Made by a program: the position numbers and the translations under genes. From Vermiculatibacterium agrestimuris (GTDB lineage: Bacteria > Bacillota > Clostridia > Oscillospirales > Oscillospiraceae), in contig NZ_CALPCU010000010.1 in the NCBI RefSeq assembly GCF_943193085.1, positions 1 through 64,000 on the forward strand: a stretch of 64,000 nucleotides of DNA, read 5' to 3'. The first letter of the stretch is position 1; the number at the start of each line of letters is the position of its first letter. The notes under the pieces were generated by a model that saw nothing but the letters and a program-made list of their open reading frames with translations, searched no databases and had not been told where the DNA came from. Positions 25,793 to 34,544 of this stretch are shown here, piece after piece.

Positions 25793-26298
25793 GTGATCTC
25801 CTCCTCTCCCTGTAACGTATTACGCAGCAGAAAATCTGACGGCTCCAGAACCTGATCCCGGAAGGGCCTGGGATGGCCCTCCACCGTCAGATATACCGCC
25901 TCCACGCCCTCCAGCTGGCACAGGGTGAGCACAATACAGCCGTCGGCCAGGGTCAGCTCCGCTCCGGACAGGCCCTCGTAGGCCTCGGAGAGATCCACCG
26001 CGGCCACCCCGTCGCTGATCGACCACCCCCGCAGGGCGGTGCCGCTGGGGAAGGGCGAGGCCAGACTGTCGCTCTCCGGCCCGGAGAGCAGAAGGGTCAT
26101 AAGCCCCTCTACCGTGCCCCCTGACGAGGGCTCCCGGAACTCCCGATCCAGTGCGGCGTCGTCCCTCCGGCCGGAGGCGGTGATAAAGTAGAACGCATAC
26201 TGCCCTTCCGGGGGCTCCTCATCCCGGCCGGGCCGGTGGGAACAGGCGGCGCAGAGCAGGCTCAGTGCCAGCAGGGCGGCGGCGAGACGCTTTTTCAT
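25789..26298 (-). CDS. GerMN-domain lipoprotein
   Basis: This 169-residue protein has a lipoprotein signal (LLCAACSHR) and one GerMN domain (about residues 35-160; TVEGLMTLLLSGPES, GVAAVDLSEAYE, LTLCQLEGVEAVYLTVEG). GerMN occurs in B. subtilis GerM and in actinobacterial LpqB. It starts in the stop codon of the histidine kinase (ATGA overlap) and is followed by two HAD genes with the same overlap. Its place right after a kinase mirrors mtrA-mtrB-lpqB, where LpqB modulates the sensor kinase; the comparison is inference. Confidence 0.88.
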   Translation of the reverse strand: MKKRLAAALLALSLLCAACSHRPGRDEEPPEGQYAFYFITASGRRDDAALDREFREPSSGGTVEGLMTLLLSGPESDSLASPFPSGTALRGWSISDGVAAVDLSEAYEGLSGAELTLADGCIVLTLCQLEGVEAVYLTVEGHPRPFRDQVLEPSDFLLRNTLQGEEEIT

Positions 26299-27728
26299 GC
26301 CCGCTCCCCCCTTTCACACAGGGGGAAGGTGACGGTGAAGCGGGTACCCTCCGGCTCCCGCCGCTGCGCGGTCACCACGCCGCCGTGACGCTTGGCGGTG
26401 TCCTGGACGATGGATAGGCCCAGGCCCGTGCCGCCGGCGGCGCGGGAGCGGGCCTTATCCACCCGGTAGAACCGGTCGAAGATCTTATCCACATCCTCCG
26501 CGGGGACGCCCACACCGGTATCCTCCACAACGATCTCCGCCCGGTCTTCCACCGCCCTCAGCCGCACCCAGAGCTTGCCGCCGGGCAGGTTATACTTCAC
26601 GCCGTTTTCCATAAGATTGAACAGGATCTGGTACAGGTCGTCCCTGGTGCAGCGCACCCACACGTCCTCATCCAGCTCCATGGTAAGGGATACGTCCACC
26701 GCCCGGGCCAGGGGCTCCAGCATGTGCTCCGCCCGGCGGGCCACCGCGGCCACCTCCACCGGCTCGGTGACCACCGGAGCTCCCGCGTCCAGCCGGGTGA
26801 GGGCCAGCAGATGCTCGGTAATGCGCTGGAGCCGCTCGGCCTCGCTGCCGATGTCCCCCACAAAGTCCCGGACGGTCTCCGGATCCATGTCCCCGGTCTG
26901 CAAAATGGAGTCGGTGAGCAGGCGGATGGAGGCCAGGGGGGTCTTCAGCTCGTGGGAGGCGTCGGAGACAAAACGGCGGCGCACCTCCTCCGTGGTCTGA
27001 AGGCGGCCGGTCAGGTCATTGAACTCCCCGGCCAGCTGGGTCAGCTCGTCCTTACCGGAGAGCTTCACCCGGTGGCTGTACTCTCCCTCCCGGACGGTGC
27101 GGATGGCCCCCAAAAGCTGCCCCAGCCGGCGGGTAATGGCCTTGGAGAACACGACGCTGAAAAGCAGGGCGGCCAGCGCGATGACCAGAGAGATGCTGCG
27201 AAGGGTCTGCTGGACGCTCACCAGGAACTCCCCCGCGAAGGTGTCATATTCGTCCACATACACAGCTCCCAGGGTCATGCCCCGGTACACGATGGGGGTG
27301 GCGGCCCGGCTGTGGAAGGCCCCGTTTTCAAAGTCGGAGCGGATGTTGTCCTCCCAGCGCAGGGCGGCGGCCACCTCCCGCAGAAGGGCATACTGGCCCG
27401 CCGCCTGTCCGGCGCTGTCATAGAGCACCAGACCGGAAGGGCCGGTGACCAGCACCCGGCTCAGGCCGGTATCGCCCAGCACCTCCATGACCCGGGCCAC
27501 CCCCTCCTCGCTGAGGCTGTCCGGCCCCGCCAGAGCGGAGGCCATTACCGCGGCCTGACTCTGCAGGGAGGTCTGCTTGGACTGGAAGACCATCTCCTGG
27601 GAGGCCAGCACCGGGTAGGTGTTGAGCAGCACCAGCACCGCGGCAATGACCACCAGGTAAGTCATGGCATATTTGGTTTGAAGAGAGCGCCAAAGAGGCA
27701 CTTTCTTCGACTGCCGGGCGGTCTCCAT
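26295..27728 (-). CDS. Sensor histidine kinase with HAMP domain
   Basis: This 477-residue kinase has two membrane segments (about 22-42 and 178-198) flanking a roughly 135-residue extracytoplasmic sensor, a HAMP linker (200-250), the dimerisation domain with H259 in SDASHELKTPLASI and a GHKL ATPase (MENGVKYN, VVEDTGVGVP, GGTGLGLSI). This is the PhoR/WalK/MtrB class. AGGAGGG lies upstream of the ATG, 29 bases after the response-regulator stop. Confidence 0.94.
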   Translation of the reverse strand: METARQSKKVPLWRSLQTKYAMTYLVVIAAVLVLLNTYPVLASQEMVFQSKQTSLQSQAAVMASALAGPDSLSEEGVARVMEVLGDTGLSRVLVTGPSGLVLYDSAGQAAGQYALLREVAAALRWEDNIRSDFENGAFHSRAATPIVYRGMTLGAVYVDEYDTFAGEFLVSVQQTLRSISLVIALAALLFSVVFSKAITRRLGQLLGAIRTVREGEYSHRVKLSGKDELTQLAGEFNDLTGRLQTTEEVRRRFVSDASHELKTPLASIRLLTDSILQTGDMDPETVRDFVGDIGSEAERLQRITEHLLALTRLDAGAPVVTEPVEVAAVARRAEHMLEPLARAVDVSLTMELDEDVWVRCTRDDLYQILFNLMENGVKYNLPGGKLWVRLRAVEDRAEIVVEDTGVGVPAEDVDKIFDRFYRVDKARSRAAGGTGLGLSIVQDTAKRHGGVVTAQRREPEGTRFTVTFPLCERGERA

Positions 27729-27757
27729 GGCGTTCCCTCCTCTCCTTCAGCGGCCGT

Positions 27758-28444
27758 TTACTGTCCGCTTTTCAGATAATAGCCCACGCCCCACTTGGTA
27801 AGGATGTACTCCGGATTGGCGGGATCCAGCTCCAGCTTCTCCCGCAGGCGGCGGACGTGGACGTCCACGGTGCGGTAATCCCCGGCGTACTCATAGCCCC
27901 ACACCACGTTCAGAAGATTCTCCCGGGAGTAGACCCGGCCGGGGTTCCGCATCAGAAGCTCCATCAGGTCAAACTCCTTGGCGGTAAGCTCCACGCTCTG
28001 TCCCTCCTTCCAGGCCGAGCGCTGGTCGGCGTCCAGAAGGATGTGGCCCACGGTGAGCTGTCCGCCCCCCGAGCTCTGCTGGGCCATGCCCGCCCGGCGG
28101 AGAAGAGCCCGGATGCGGGCCTTCAGCTCCAGGATATTGAAGGGCTTGGTGATGTAGTCGTCGGCACCGCACTCAAAGCCCACCAGCTTGTCGGCGTCCT
28201 CGCTTTTGGCCGTGAGGAGGATAATGGGCACGTTGGAAAATTCCCGGATGCGCATACAGGCCTGAAGCCCGTCCAGCTTGGGCATCATCAGATCGAGGAT
28301 GATCAGGTCGAAGGCCCCGCCCCGGGCCAGAGCCACGGCGGCCTGGCCGTCATAGCCCACCTCCACCTGGTAGCCCTCGCTCTCCAGATTGAATTTGATG
28401 CCCTTGACCAGCACCCGCTCGTCGTCCACTACCAGTATTTTCAT
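27758..28444 (-). CDS. OmpR-family response regulator
   Basis: This 228-residue protein has a receiver (VVDDERVL, phospho-acceptor D51 in LDLMMPKLDG, LLTAKSE, ITKPF) and a winged-helix DNA-binding domain (about 125-226; LTAKEFDLMELLMRNPG, YRTVDVHVRRLREKLE). It is the partner of the downstream kinase. Its start overlaps the stop of the HhH protein gene by 4 nt. Confidence 0.95.
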   Translation of the reverse strand: MKILVVDDERVLVKGIKFNLESEGYQVEVGYDGQAAVALARGGAFDLIILDLMMPKLDGLQACMRIREFSNVPIILLTAKSEDADKLVGFECGADDYITKPFNILELKARIRALLRRAGMAQQSSGGGQLTVGHILLDADQRSAWKEGQSVELTAKEFDLMELLMRNPGRVYSRENLLNVVWGYEYAGDYRTVDVHVRRLREKLELDPANPEYILTKWGVGYYLKSGQ

Positions 28445-28821
28445 TTCGCGTCCTCCACAGTGATATCGTCTATCAGCTCCGCCAGGGTCTCCTCCCCGAT
28501 GCCCTTGACCCGGGTGATGTCCTCAGGAAAGCGATAGGGGCCGTTAGTCTCCCGGTCGGCAATAATATCCGCCGCCCGTTTCTCTCCGATGCCGGGCAGG
28601 GTCATGAGCGCCTCAGCGTCGGCGGTATTGATATTGACTTTTTCCTGCTCCGGGATCACGGTGGGCGCGGGCAGCGCAATGACCGTATCCTCCAAAGTGC
28701 GCTGCGTCTCCACCCGAATGGGCGCGGCGGCAGTGTTCCCCCGGAGGAACCACCCGGCGGTAAAGGCCAGAAACAGCCCCGCCAAAGCCAGGGCGGCGGC
28801 TTCCCATTTGGAAATCGTCAT
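28441..28821 (-). CDS. Membrane-anchored helix-hairpin-helix protein (ComEA-like)
   Basis: This 126-residue protein has an N-terminal transmembrane segment (about 8-28), a linker and two helix-hairpin-helix motifs (INTADAEALMTLPGIGEKRA and FPEDITRVKGIGEETLAEL, about 67-122). The layout matches the DNA-uptake receptor ComEA, but no comEC or pilus gene follows; instead it leads the response-regulator operon. ATG at 28821 has AGGAGG about 13 bases upstream, a long spacing, so the start is not certain. Confidence 0.82.
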   Translation of the reverse strand: MTISKWEAAALALAGLFLAFTAGWFLRGNTAAAPIRVETQRTLEDTVIALPAPTVIPEQEKVNINTADAEALMTLPGIGEKRAADIIADRETNGPYRFPEDITRVKGIGEETLAELIDDITVEDAK

Positions 28822-28916
28822 TATTTTGTAACCGCCTCCTCTGTTGCGTCTGTACCGAAGGTCTGATATAATGGTTTTATTCAGAGACATTATAACATAT
28901 ATAGCGGGAGTTTCCT

Positions 28917-30266
28917 ATGAAAAAATATCGTTCCTTCTCCATCTTTTTTCTTCTTCTGGCGCTGACGGCGGCTCTGGCCGCCCCGGCGGCTGCCGCCGAG
29001 CCCTTTTCGGTAGAGGCCACCGCCGCCATCCTATTGGACGCCGACTATAACGAGGTGCTCTACGAGCAGGCCGCCGACGAGCGCCGCTACCCCGCCTCCA
29101 TCACCAAGGTGATGACCGGCCTTCTCACTGTGGAGGCCATTGACCGGGGAGAGCTGTCCATGGACACCGTCGTGACCCTGGGCGACGACCTCTACACCGG
29201 CATCGGCGAGGGGGGCTCCACCCAGGGACTGAAGAGCGGGGAGATCCTAACGGTGCAGGACTTGCTCTACTGCGCCCTCCTCCCCTCCGCCAACGAAGCC
29301 TGCAACGCCTTGGCCTCCGCCGTGGCCGGGAGCATCCCCGCCTTTGTGGAGCTGATGAACCAGCGGGCGGCGGCTCTGGGCATGACAAACACCCACTTCG
29401 TCAACACCCACGGCTACCATGACGACGCCCACTACACCACCGCCCGGGACATCGCCAAGATGTGTGCCGAGGCCATGAAGCACCCCGACTTCCGGGAGAT
29501 CGTCTCCTCGGTGCGCTACGATGTGCCCGCGACCAACCTCCACGCCGCCCGGGAGCTTCATGACACCAACGCCCTGGTCTCCAATTTCCGCACCGGGCGC
29601 AGCGACCTTCTCTACCGCTACGCCGTAGGCATCAAGACCGGCTCCACTCCGGAGGCGGGCTTCTGCCTGGCCTCGGCGGCGGAGAAGAACGACCGGCTCA
29701 TGATCGCCGTCCTCTTGGGCGGACAGGACTACCGCAAGGCGGAGGCCAACTATTTCTCCGAGAGCAAACGCCTTTTGGAATACGGCTTCAACGAATTCTC
29801 CCGCAAGGAGCTTCTGAGCCCCATCGACCCCATCGCCACTGTGCCGGTGAAATACTGCGCCCAACAGGACTATGTCACCGTTCAGGCCAGCCTCGGTCTG
29901 GAGGCCACCCTGCCCAACGACCTGGATCCCACCCTCTTCCTGCGCCAGGTGGAGCTGCCGGAATCCTTGGAGGCCCCCATTGAGAAAGGGCAGGTGCTGG
30001 GCTCCATCTCCATCTCCTATGCGGGCAAGGACTACGGCAGCGCCGACCTCATCGCCACTACCGCTCTGGAGCGCTCCCAGCTGGTGTTCATCCTGGATCA
30101 CATCCAGGCGCTGTTCAGCCTTCTGTGGGTGAAGCTCCTCCTGCTGGCCGCCATCCTTCTCCTTCTCCTGCTGGTGCTGCGGCGCATGGTCTTCGGCCCC
30201 AGCCGCCGCAAGCGCTACAATGCCCCCAAGACATACAGCGCCAGCTACCGGGGCAGAAAGCGGTAA
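28917..30266 (+). CDS. D-alanyl-D-alanine carboxypeptidase (DacF/PBP5 class)
   Basis: This 449-residue protein has a signal peptide (residues 1-27), an S11 peptidase domain with all three penicillin-binding motifs (S61-ITK64, S124-AN126, K240-TG), a C-terminal PBP5-like beta domain and a C-terminal membrane segment (about 400-425) with a basic tail. It trims the terminal D-Ala of peptidoglycan stem peptides; in Bacillus, DacF acts in the forespore. GGGAG and a TGATATAAT extended -10 lie upstream. Divergent from the HhH/response-regulator operon. Confidence 0.93.
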   Translation: MKKYRSFSIFFLLLALTAALAAPAAAAEPFSVEATAAILLDADYNEVLYEQAADERRYPASITKVMTGLLTVEAIDRGELSMDTVVTLGDDLYTGIGEGGSTQGLKSGEILTVQDLLYCALLPSANEACNALASAVAGSIPAFVELMNQRAAALGMTNTHFVNTHGYHDDAHYTTARDIAKMCAEAMKHPDFREIVSSVRYDVPATNLHAARELHDTNALVSNFRTGRSDLLYRYAVGIKTGSTPEAGFCLASAAEKNDRLMIAVLLGGQDYRKAEANYFSESKRLLEYGFNEFSRKELLSPIDPIATVPVKYCAQQDYVTVQASLGLEATLPNDLDPTLFLRQVELPESLEAPIEKGQVLGSISISYAGKDYGSADLIATTALERSQLVFILDHIQALFSLLWVKLLLLAAILLLLLLVLRRMVFGPSRRKRYNAPKTYSASYRGRKR

Positions 30267-30276
30267 TTACATAGCA

Positions 30277-30312
30277 AAAGGCCCGGAGCCAGCGCGGCTC
30301 CGGGCCTTTCTT
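30277..30312. terminator. Terminator between dacF-type gene and TSCPD gene
   Basis: A perfect 14-bp stem AAAGGCCCGGAGCC/GGCTCCGGGCCTTT (30277-30290, 30296-30309) with flanking A and T runs between convergent genes. Confidence 0.9.
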
Positions 30313-30554
30313 CAGAGATTCTCCTTCAATGCCTGGGCCAGCTGATCCGGGCAGGAGGTGGGCTTGAAGCCGCAGTGGATGCCGTCCAGCCGGGCGATCA
30401 CATCCTCCACCTTCATTCCCTCCACCAGCTTGCTGATGCCCTGGAGGTTGCCGTGGCAGCCGCCCTGCACCTCCAGGGACTTGACGACGCCGTCCTCCAC
30501 CTCAATGCGCATCTGCCGGGCGCAGACGCCCTTAGGCTGATAATCTATGGTCAT
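30312..30554 (-). CDS. TSCPD domain protein
   Basis: This 80-residue protein has four cysteines (C11, C33, C61, C68) and the eponymous TSCPD motif near its C-terminus. The same domain occurs at the C-terminus of some vitamin-B12-dependent ribonucleotide reductases, where it binds metal. Stand-alone copies are common in Clostridia and their role is unknown. GGGGAGAG precedes the ATG, with a TTGCCT/TACAAT promoter at 30585-30613. Confidence 0.9.
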   Translation of the reverse strand: MTIDYQPKGVCARQMRIEVEDGVVKSLEVQGGCHGNLQGISKLVEGMKVEDVIARLDGIHCGFKPTSCPDQLAQALKENL

Positions 30555-30584
30555 GGAGCTCTCCCCTTTTCTTTGGTTTGCCCC

Positions 30585-30613
30585 ATTGTAGCACCGCCTG
30601 CGGAAAAAGGCAA
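30585..30613 (-). promoter_or_regulatory. Promoter of the TSCPD gene
   Basis: On the minus strand TTGCCT (30608-30613) and TACAAT (30585-30590) are 17 bases apart, 30 bases before the start codon. Confidence 0.5.
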
Positions 30614-30724
30614 GAAGGGTCTGCCCCTTCCATTCTAAATCTTTTCGAAAATTTTCTCCCTTTCCCTATTCACCGGCTCCGTTTTGGATTATAATGAAAA
30701 TACATAAAATGGGGAGGGTTCAAT

Positions 30725-31669
30725 ATGTATTACATCGGCATCGACCTGGGCGGCACCAACGTACACGCCGGACTGGTCAATGAGAAGGGCGAGCTGCTGG
30801 GCCAGGTCAACATCCCCACCCCCAAGGGGGCCGACGCGGTGGCCGACGCCATCACCCAGGCCGCCCGGCTCTCCGCCGACCAGGCGGGGGTGGCTTTGTC
30901 CGACGTCCGCTCCGCGGGTCTGGCCTCCGCCGGCTCCATCGACCCGGAAAACGGCATGGTGCTCCACGCCTGGAACCTGGGACTGGATCACGTCCCCCTC
31001 TCCCGCATGGTCTCCGAGCGGCTGGAGATGCCCACCCTGCTGGAAAACGACGCCAATGCCGCCGCCCTGGGTGAGTTCGTGGCCGGGGCGGGCCGGGGCT
31101 ACCGCTCTCTGGCGGCGGTGACCCTGGGCACCGGTGTGGGCTGCGGCGCGGTGTTGGACAGCAAGCTCTTCACCGGCTTCAATTACGCCGGCATGGAGGC
31201 CGGCCACATGGTCATCCACCGGGGCGGCCGGGAGTGCACCTGCGGCCGCCGTGGCTGCTGGGAGGCCTACGCCTCCGCCACCGGCCTGATCCGCTCTGTC
31301 CGGGAGGCCATGGAGCACCACCCCGACAGCGCCCTGTGGCGTTTCGCCCCCACTCTGGAGGCGGTAAACGGCAAGACGGTTTTCGACGCGGCGGAGGCCG
31401 GGGATCCGGCGGCCCAGGCCGTGCTGGACGACTACCTGGGCGATCTGGCCTGCGGCATCGTCAACCTCATCAACATCCTCCAGCCTGAGGTATTGTGCAT
31501 CGGCGGCGGCATCTCCCGCCAGGGCGAAAAGCTCCTGCGCCCCCTGCGGGAGGTGCTCGACCGGGAGGAGTTCACCCGGGACAGTCCCCGGCGCACCCGG
31601 CTTTGCGTGGCAAAGCTCCGCAGCGAGGCGGGAATCATCGGCGCCGCTTTGGTGCCCGTATACCGTTAA
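30725..31669 (+). CDS. ROK family glucokinase
   Basis: This 314-residue kinase has the phosphate-binding GIDLGGTN motif (residues 5-12), catalytic D109 in ENDANAAALGE, LGTGVGCG, and the ROK zinc site with H161 and C171, C173, C178. It phosphorylates glucose or a related hexose with ATP. GGGAGGG precedes the ATG; TATAAT lies at 30690-30695. It is convergent with a small membrane-protein gene. Confidence 0.92.
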   Translation: MYYIGIDLGGTNVHAGLVNEKGELLGQVNIPTPKGADAVADAITQAARLSADQAGVALSDVRSAGLASAGSIDPENGMVLHAWNLGLDHVPLSRMVSERLEMPTLLENDANAAALGEFVAGAGRGYRSLAAVTLGTGVGCGAVLDSKLFTGFNYAGMEAGHMVIHRGGRECTCGRRGCWEAYASATGLIRSVREAMEHHPDSALWRFAPTLEAVNGKTVFDAAEAGDPAAQAVLDDYLGDLACGIVNLINILQPEVLCIGGGISRQGEKLLRPLREVLDREEFTRDSPRRTRLCVAKLRSEAGIIGAALVPVYR

Positions 31670-31672
31670 ACT

Positions 31673-31942
31673 CTATTCACAGGGGGTAAACTCCTCCTCC
31701 AGAGGGGCCTTTTCCGGCCGCCCCTCCTGGGGCCAGAGCGCCAGCGACGCCCCATAGAGCACCGCCGCCGCGACAGCGATGGCCTGTACCTTGTTGTCCT
31801 TGAGCCAGGGGCCGTACTTTTCCCACAGGGGATAGCCCCGCCCTTCACAGAGCTTTTCCGCGGCGTACACCGCCGCTATTGCCACCACCACGCACACTGC
31901 CAACCGGGTCATCTGGTCGCCTCCTGCCTGCTTAAGCTCCAT
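31673..31942 (-). CDS. Small membrane protein of unknown function
   Basis: This is an 89-residue protein with two hydrophobic segments (about residues 12-30 and 55-72) and an acidic tail. I do not recognise a family. Two starts are credible: ATG at 31942 with AAGGAGG eight bases upstream, and ATG at 31912 (79 residues, starting MTRLAV) with AGGAGG seven bases upstream. It is divergent from the P-type ATPase gene (65 bases apart) and ends three bases from the ROK kinase stop. Confidence 0.6.
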   Translation of the reverse strand: MELKQAGGDQMTRLAVCVVVAIAAVYAAEKLCEGRGYPLWEKYGPWLKDNKVQAIAVAAAVLYGASLALWPQEGRPEKAPLEEEFTPCE

Positions 31943-32007
31943 AGAGACCGCCTCCTTCCCTATCAGTATAGCGGGAAGCGGGGCCATATAGAAGGACGGA
32001 TCGCAGC

Positions 32008-34449
32008 ATGAAGCACTCTTCCACACAACCGGATACCGTCCCTGTCCGCCAGGATATCCCCGTGGCGGAGGTCGACCCTGCCCAGGGTCTGAACCGGGAG
32101 CAGGTCTCGGCGCGTCAAAAGGGCGGCTGGGCCAACCTGCCCGTCAAATCGCCCACCAAGACGGAAAAGGAGATCGTCCGGGGTCACGTCTTTACTTTTT
32201 TCAATCTCATCTTCTTTGTGCTGGCCGCCGCTCTGGTGGCGGTGGGCGCTTACAAGGACGCCACCTTCCTGCTCATCGCCATCGCCAACACTGTCATCGG
32301 CATTTTTCAGGAGCTGCGCTCCAAGCGCACCATTGACAAGCTCAAGCTGCTCTCCTCCCCCAGGGGCGTCGTCGTCCGGGAGGGAGAGGAGATGAGCGTG
32401 CCCACCGACCACATGGTGCGGGACGATATCGCCGTCTTCTCCGCCGGAGATCAGATCTCGGCGGACGCAGTGGTGCGCTCCGGAACCGTGCAGGTCAACG
32501 AGGCCCTCATCACCGGCGAGGCAGACCCCCTGGAGAAAAAACCGGGAGACGCTCTGCGCTCCGGCTCCTTTATCGTCTCCGGCTCCTGCCGGGCCCAGCT
32601 CACCCGGGTGGGCGCGGACTGCTACGCCGCCCGGCTCACTCTGGAGGCCAAAAAGGACGTGAAGACCGGACAGTCGGAGATGATGGCCTCACTCTCCCGG
32701 CTCATCCGCTTCATCGGCATCGCCCTCATCCCCATGGGGGCCATCCTCTTCTGGAAGCAGTATTTTGTGCTGGAGCTGGGCCTTCGCCAGGCGGTGACCG
32801 CCACGGTGGCCGCCCTTATCGGCATGATCCCCGAGGGGCTCTACCTCCTCACCAGCGTGGCCCTGGCGGTGAGCATGATCCGCCTGGCCCAGAAAAAGAC
32901 CCTGGCCCAGGACATGAACTGCATCGAGACCCTGGCCCGGGTGGACGTACTGTGCGTGGACAAGACGGGCACCATCACCGAGCCGGGCATGACCGTTCGG
33001 GAGCTGGTGCCTCTGGATGAGGAGCGGTACTCCATCGAGGCGGTGGAGCAGGCCGTCAGCGCCCTGTACCACACCCTGGGGGCAGACAATGACACCGGCC
33101 GGGCCATGCTGGAGCGGTTTGACGCCGATCCCGGCTGGAGCCCCTCCGCCGTGATCCCCTTCACCTCCGCCAACAAGTATTCCGCCGCCGTCTTTCCCGG
33201 TCACGGCGCCATTGTGGCCGGCGCCCCGGAATTTGTCATGGGCCCCTGGTACCAGGAGCTGAAGGAAATGGTGGAGCCCTATTCCGCCAAGGGTTACCGG
33301 GTCTTGCTCATCGCCGGCTACGACGGCGTGCCGGACGGCAAAAGTCCTCTGGACGGGCGAAAGGTCAGACCCATGGCCCTGGCCCTGCTGGCCAACCCCA
33401 TCCGCCCCGAGGCCCCGGAGACCTTCGCCTTTTTTGCCGCCCAGGGCGTGGCGGTGAAGGTCATCTCCGGCGACAACCCCCTCACCGTGGCCGAGGTGGC
33501 CCGAAAGGCGGGGGTGGAGAACGCCGAGCTTTGGGTGGACGCCGCCACCCTGCGCTCCGACCAGGACATCTATGCCGCTGCCGGGAAGTACACCGTCTTC
33601 GGCCGGGTGACTCCGGGCCAGAAGCGGAAGCTGGTGAAGGCCCTGCAAAAACAGGGCCACACCGTGGCCATGACCGGCGACGGCGTCAATGATGTGCTGG
33701 CCCTGAAGGACGCCGACTGCGGCATTGCCATGGCCTCGGGAGCCGAGGCGGCCTGCCACGCCGCCCAGCTGGTGCTGCTGAATTCCAACTTCGCCTGCCT
33801 GCCCCAGGTGGTGGCGGAGGGAAGGCGGGTCATCAACAACATCCAGCGCTCCGCCTCCCTGTTCCTGGTGAAGAACATCTTCTCCTTCTGCCTGTCTCTG
33901 CTCACCATTTTTGTGGACATGCCCTACCCCCTGGTGCCCATCCAGCTCTCCCTCATCTCCGCCCTCACCATCGGCTTTCCCTCCTTCGTGCTGGCCCTGG
34001 AGCCCAACAAGAGCCGGGTCAGCGGAAAATTTATGACAAATGTCCTCCGGGACGCCTTCCCCGGCGGTCTGACCAACCTCATCATTATTCTGGGCATCCA
34101 GGCTTTTGCCTTCGCCTTTGCCTTCCCCACCCAGTCTCTGTCCACTCTCTCCGCCCTGTGCGTGGCCTTTGTGGGGCTGCTGGTGCTCTACCAGGTCTGT
34201 AAGCCCTTCGACCTGAAGCGCCGGGTGCTCTGGGGCGGGGTGGCGGCGGCTCTGGCCCTGGGCGTCACCCTGCCCTGGGCCAGGGAGTTCTTCTCCCTGA
34301 GCGCCCTGACCCTTCAGGAGACGCTGGTGCTGGCGGTGTTCCTGGCCCTGAGCTGGCCGGTGATGCGCTCCATTCTCACCCTCTTCGAGCGCAGCCGGCG
34401 GCTGGTGCTGGGGCTGAAGCGCAAACGCAGTGGCCGGCGGCGCGGATAA
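32008..34449 (+). CDS. P-type cation-transporting ATPase
   Basis: This 813-residue pump has the P-type order: actuator motif TGEADP (169-174), phosphorylation site D318 in DKTGTIT, hinge GDGVNDVLALKDADCG, and about ten membrane segments. Membrane segment 4 carries IPEGLYL, the P2-type (Ca2+/H+/Na+) form rather than the CPC of heavy-metal pumps. The usual TGES serine is alanine, seen in a subgroup of Firmicute pumps. A family of HAD-IC cation ATPases fits; the ion is unknown, with Ca2+ or Mg2+ most likely. Its start overlaps no gene. Confidence 0.9.
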   Translation: MKHSSTQPDTVPVRQDIPVAEVDPAQGLNREQVSARQKGGWANLPVKSPTKTEKEIVRGHVFTFFNLIFFVLAAALVAVGAYKDATFLLIAIANTVIGIFQELRSKRTIDKLKLLSSPRGVVVREGEEMSVPTDHMVRDDIAVFSAGDQISADAVVRSGTVQVNEALITGEADPLEKKPGDALRSGSFIVSGSCRAQLTRVGADCYAARLTLEAKKDVKTGQSEMMASLSRLIRFIGIALIPMGAILFWKQYFVLELGLRQAVTATVAALIGMIPEGLYLLTSVALAVSMIRLAQKKTLAQDMNCIETLARVDVLCVDKTGTITEPGMTVRELVPLDEERYSIEAVEQAVSALYHTLGADNDTGRAMLERFDADPGWSPSAVIPFTSANKYSAAVFPGHGAIVAGAPEFVMGPWYQELKEMVEPYSAKGYRVLLIAGYDGVPDGKSPLDGRKVRPMALALLANPIRPEAPETFAFFAAQGVAVKVISGDNPLTVAEVARKAGVENAELWVDAATLRSDQDIYAAAGKYTVFGRVTPGQKRKLVKALQKQGHTVAMTGDGVNDVLALKDADCGIAMASGAEAACHAAQLVLLNSNFACLPQVVAEGRRVINNIQRSASLFLVKNIFSFCLSLLTIFVDMPYPLVPIQLSLISALTIGFPSFVLALEPNKSRVSGKFMTNVLRDAFPGGLTNLIIILGIQAFAFAFAFPTQSLSTLSALCVAFVGLLVLYQVCKPFDLKRRVLWGGVAAALALGVTLPWAREFFSLSALTLQETLVLAVFLALSWPVMRSILTLFERSRRLVLGLKRKRSGRRRG

Positions 34450-34456
34450 TTTCCCC

Positions 34457-34485
34457 TTGTAAGCGCCCTTTCTTCGTGGTAAAAT
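34457..34485 (+). promoter_or_regulatory. Promoter of the Bax-inhibitor-1 gene
   Basis: TTGTAA (34457-34462) and TAAAAT (34480-34485) are 17 bases apart. A strong GGCGGCGG/CCGCCGCC hairpin (34497-34515) lies in the leader between it and the ribosome binding site. Confidence 0.6.
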
Positions 34486-34544
34486 ATCCTTGCCAAGGCG
34501 GCGGGAACCGCCGCCGGAACCCAAACAAAAACGAGGTGTTTTTT

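Noticed and set aside
28441..28821. Competence locus, because of the ComEA-like protein
   Set aside because: No comEC, comEB or pilus gene is next to it; the gene leads a two-component operon. Only the HhH architecture is claimed.
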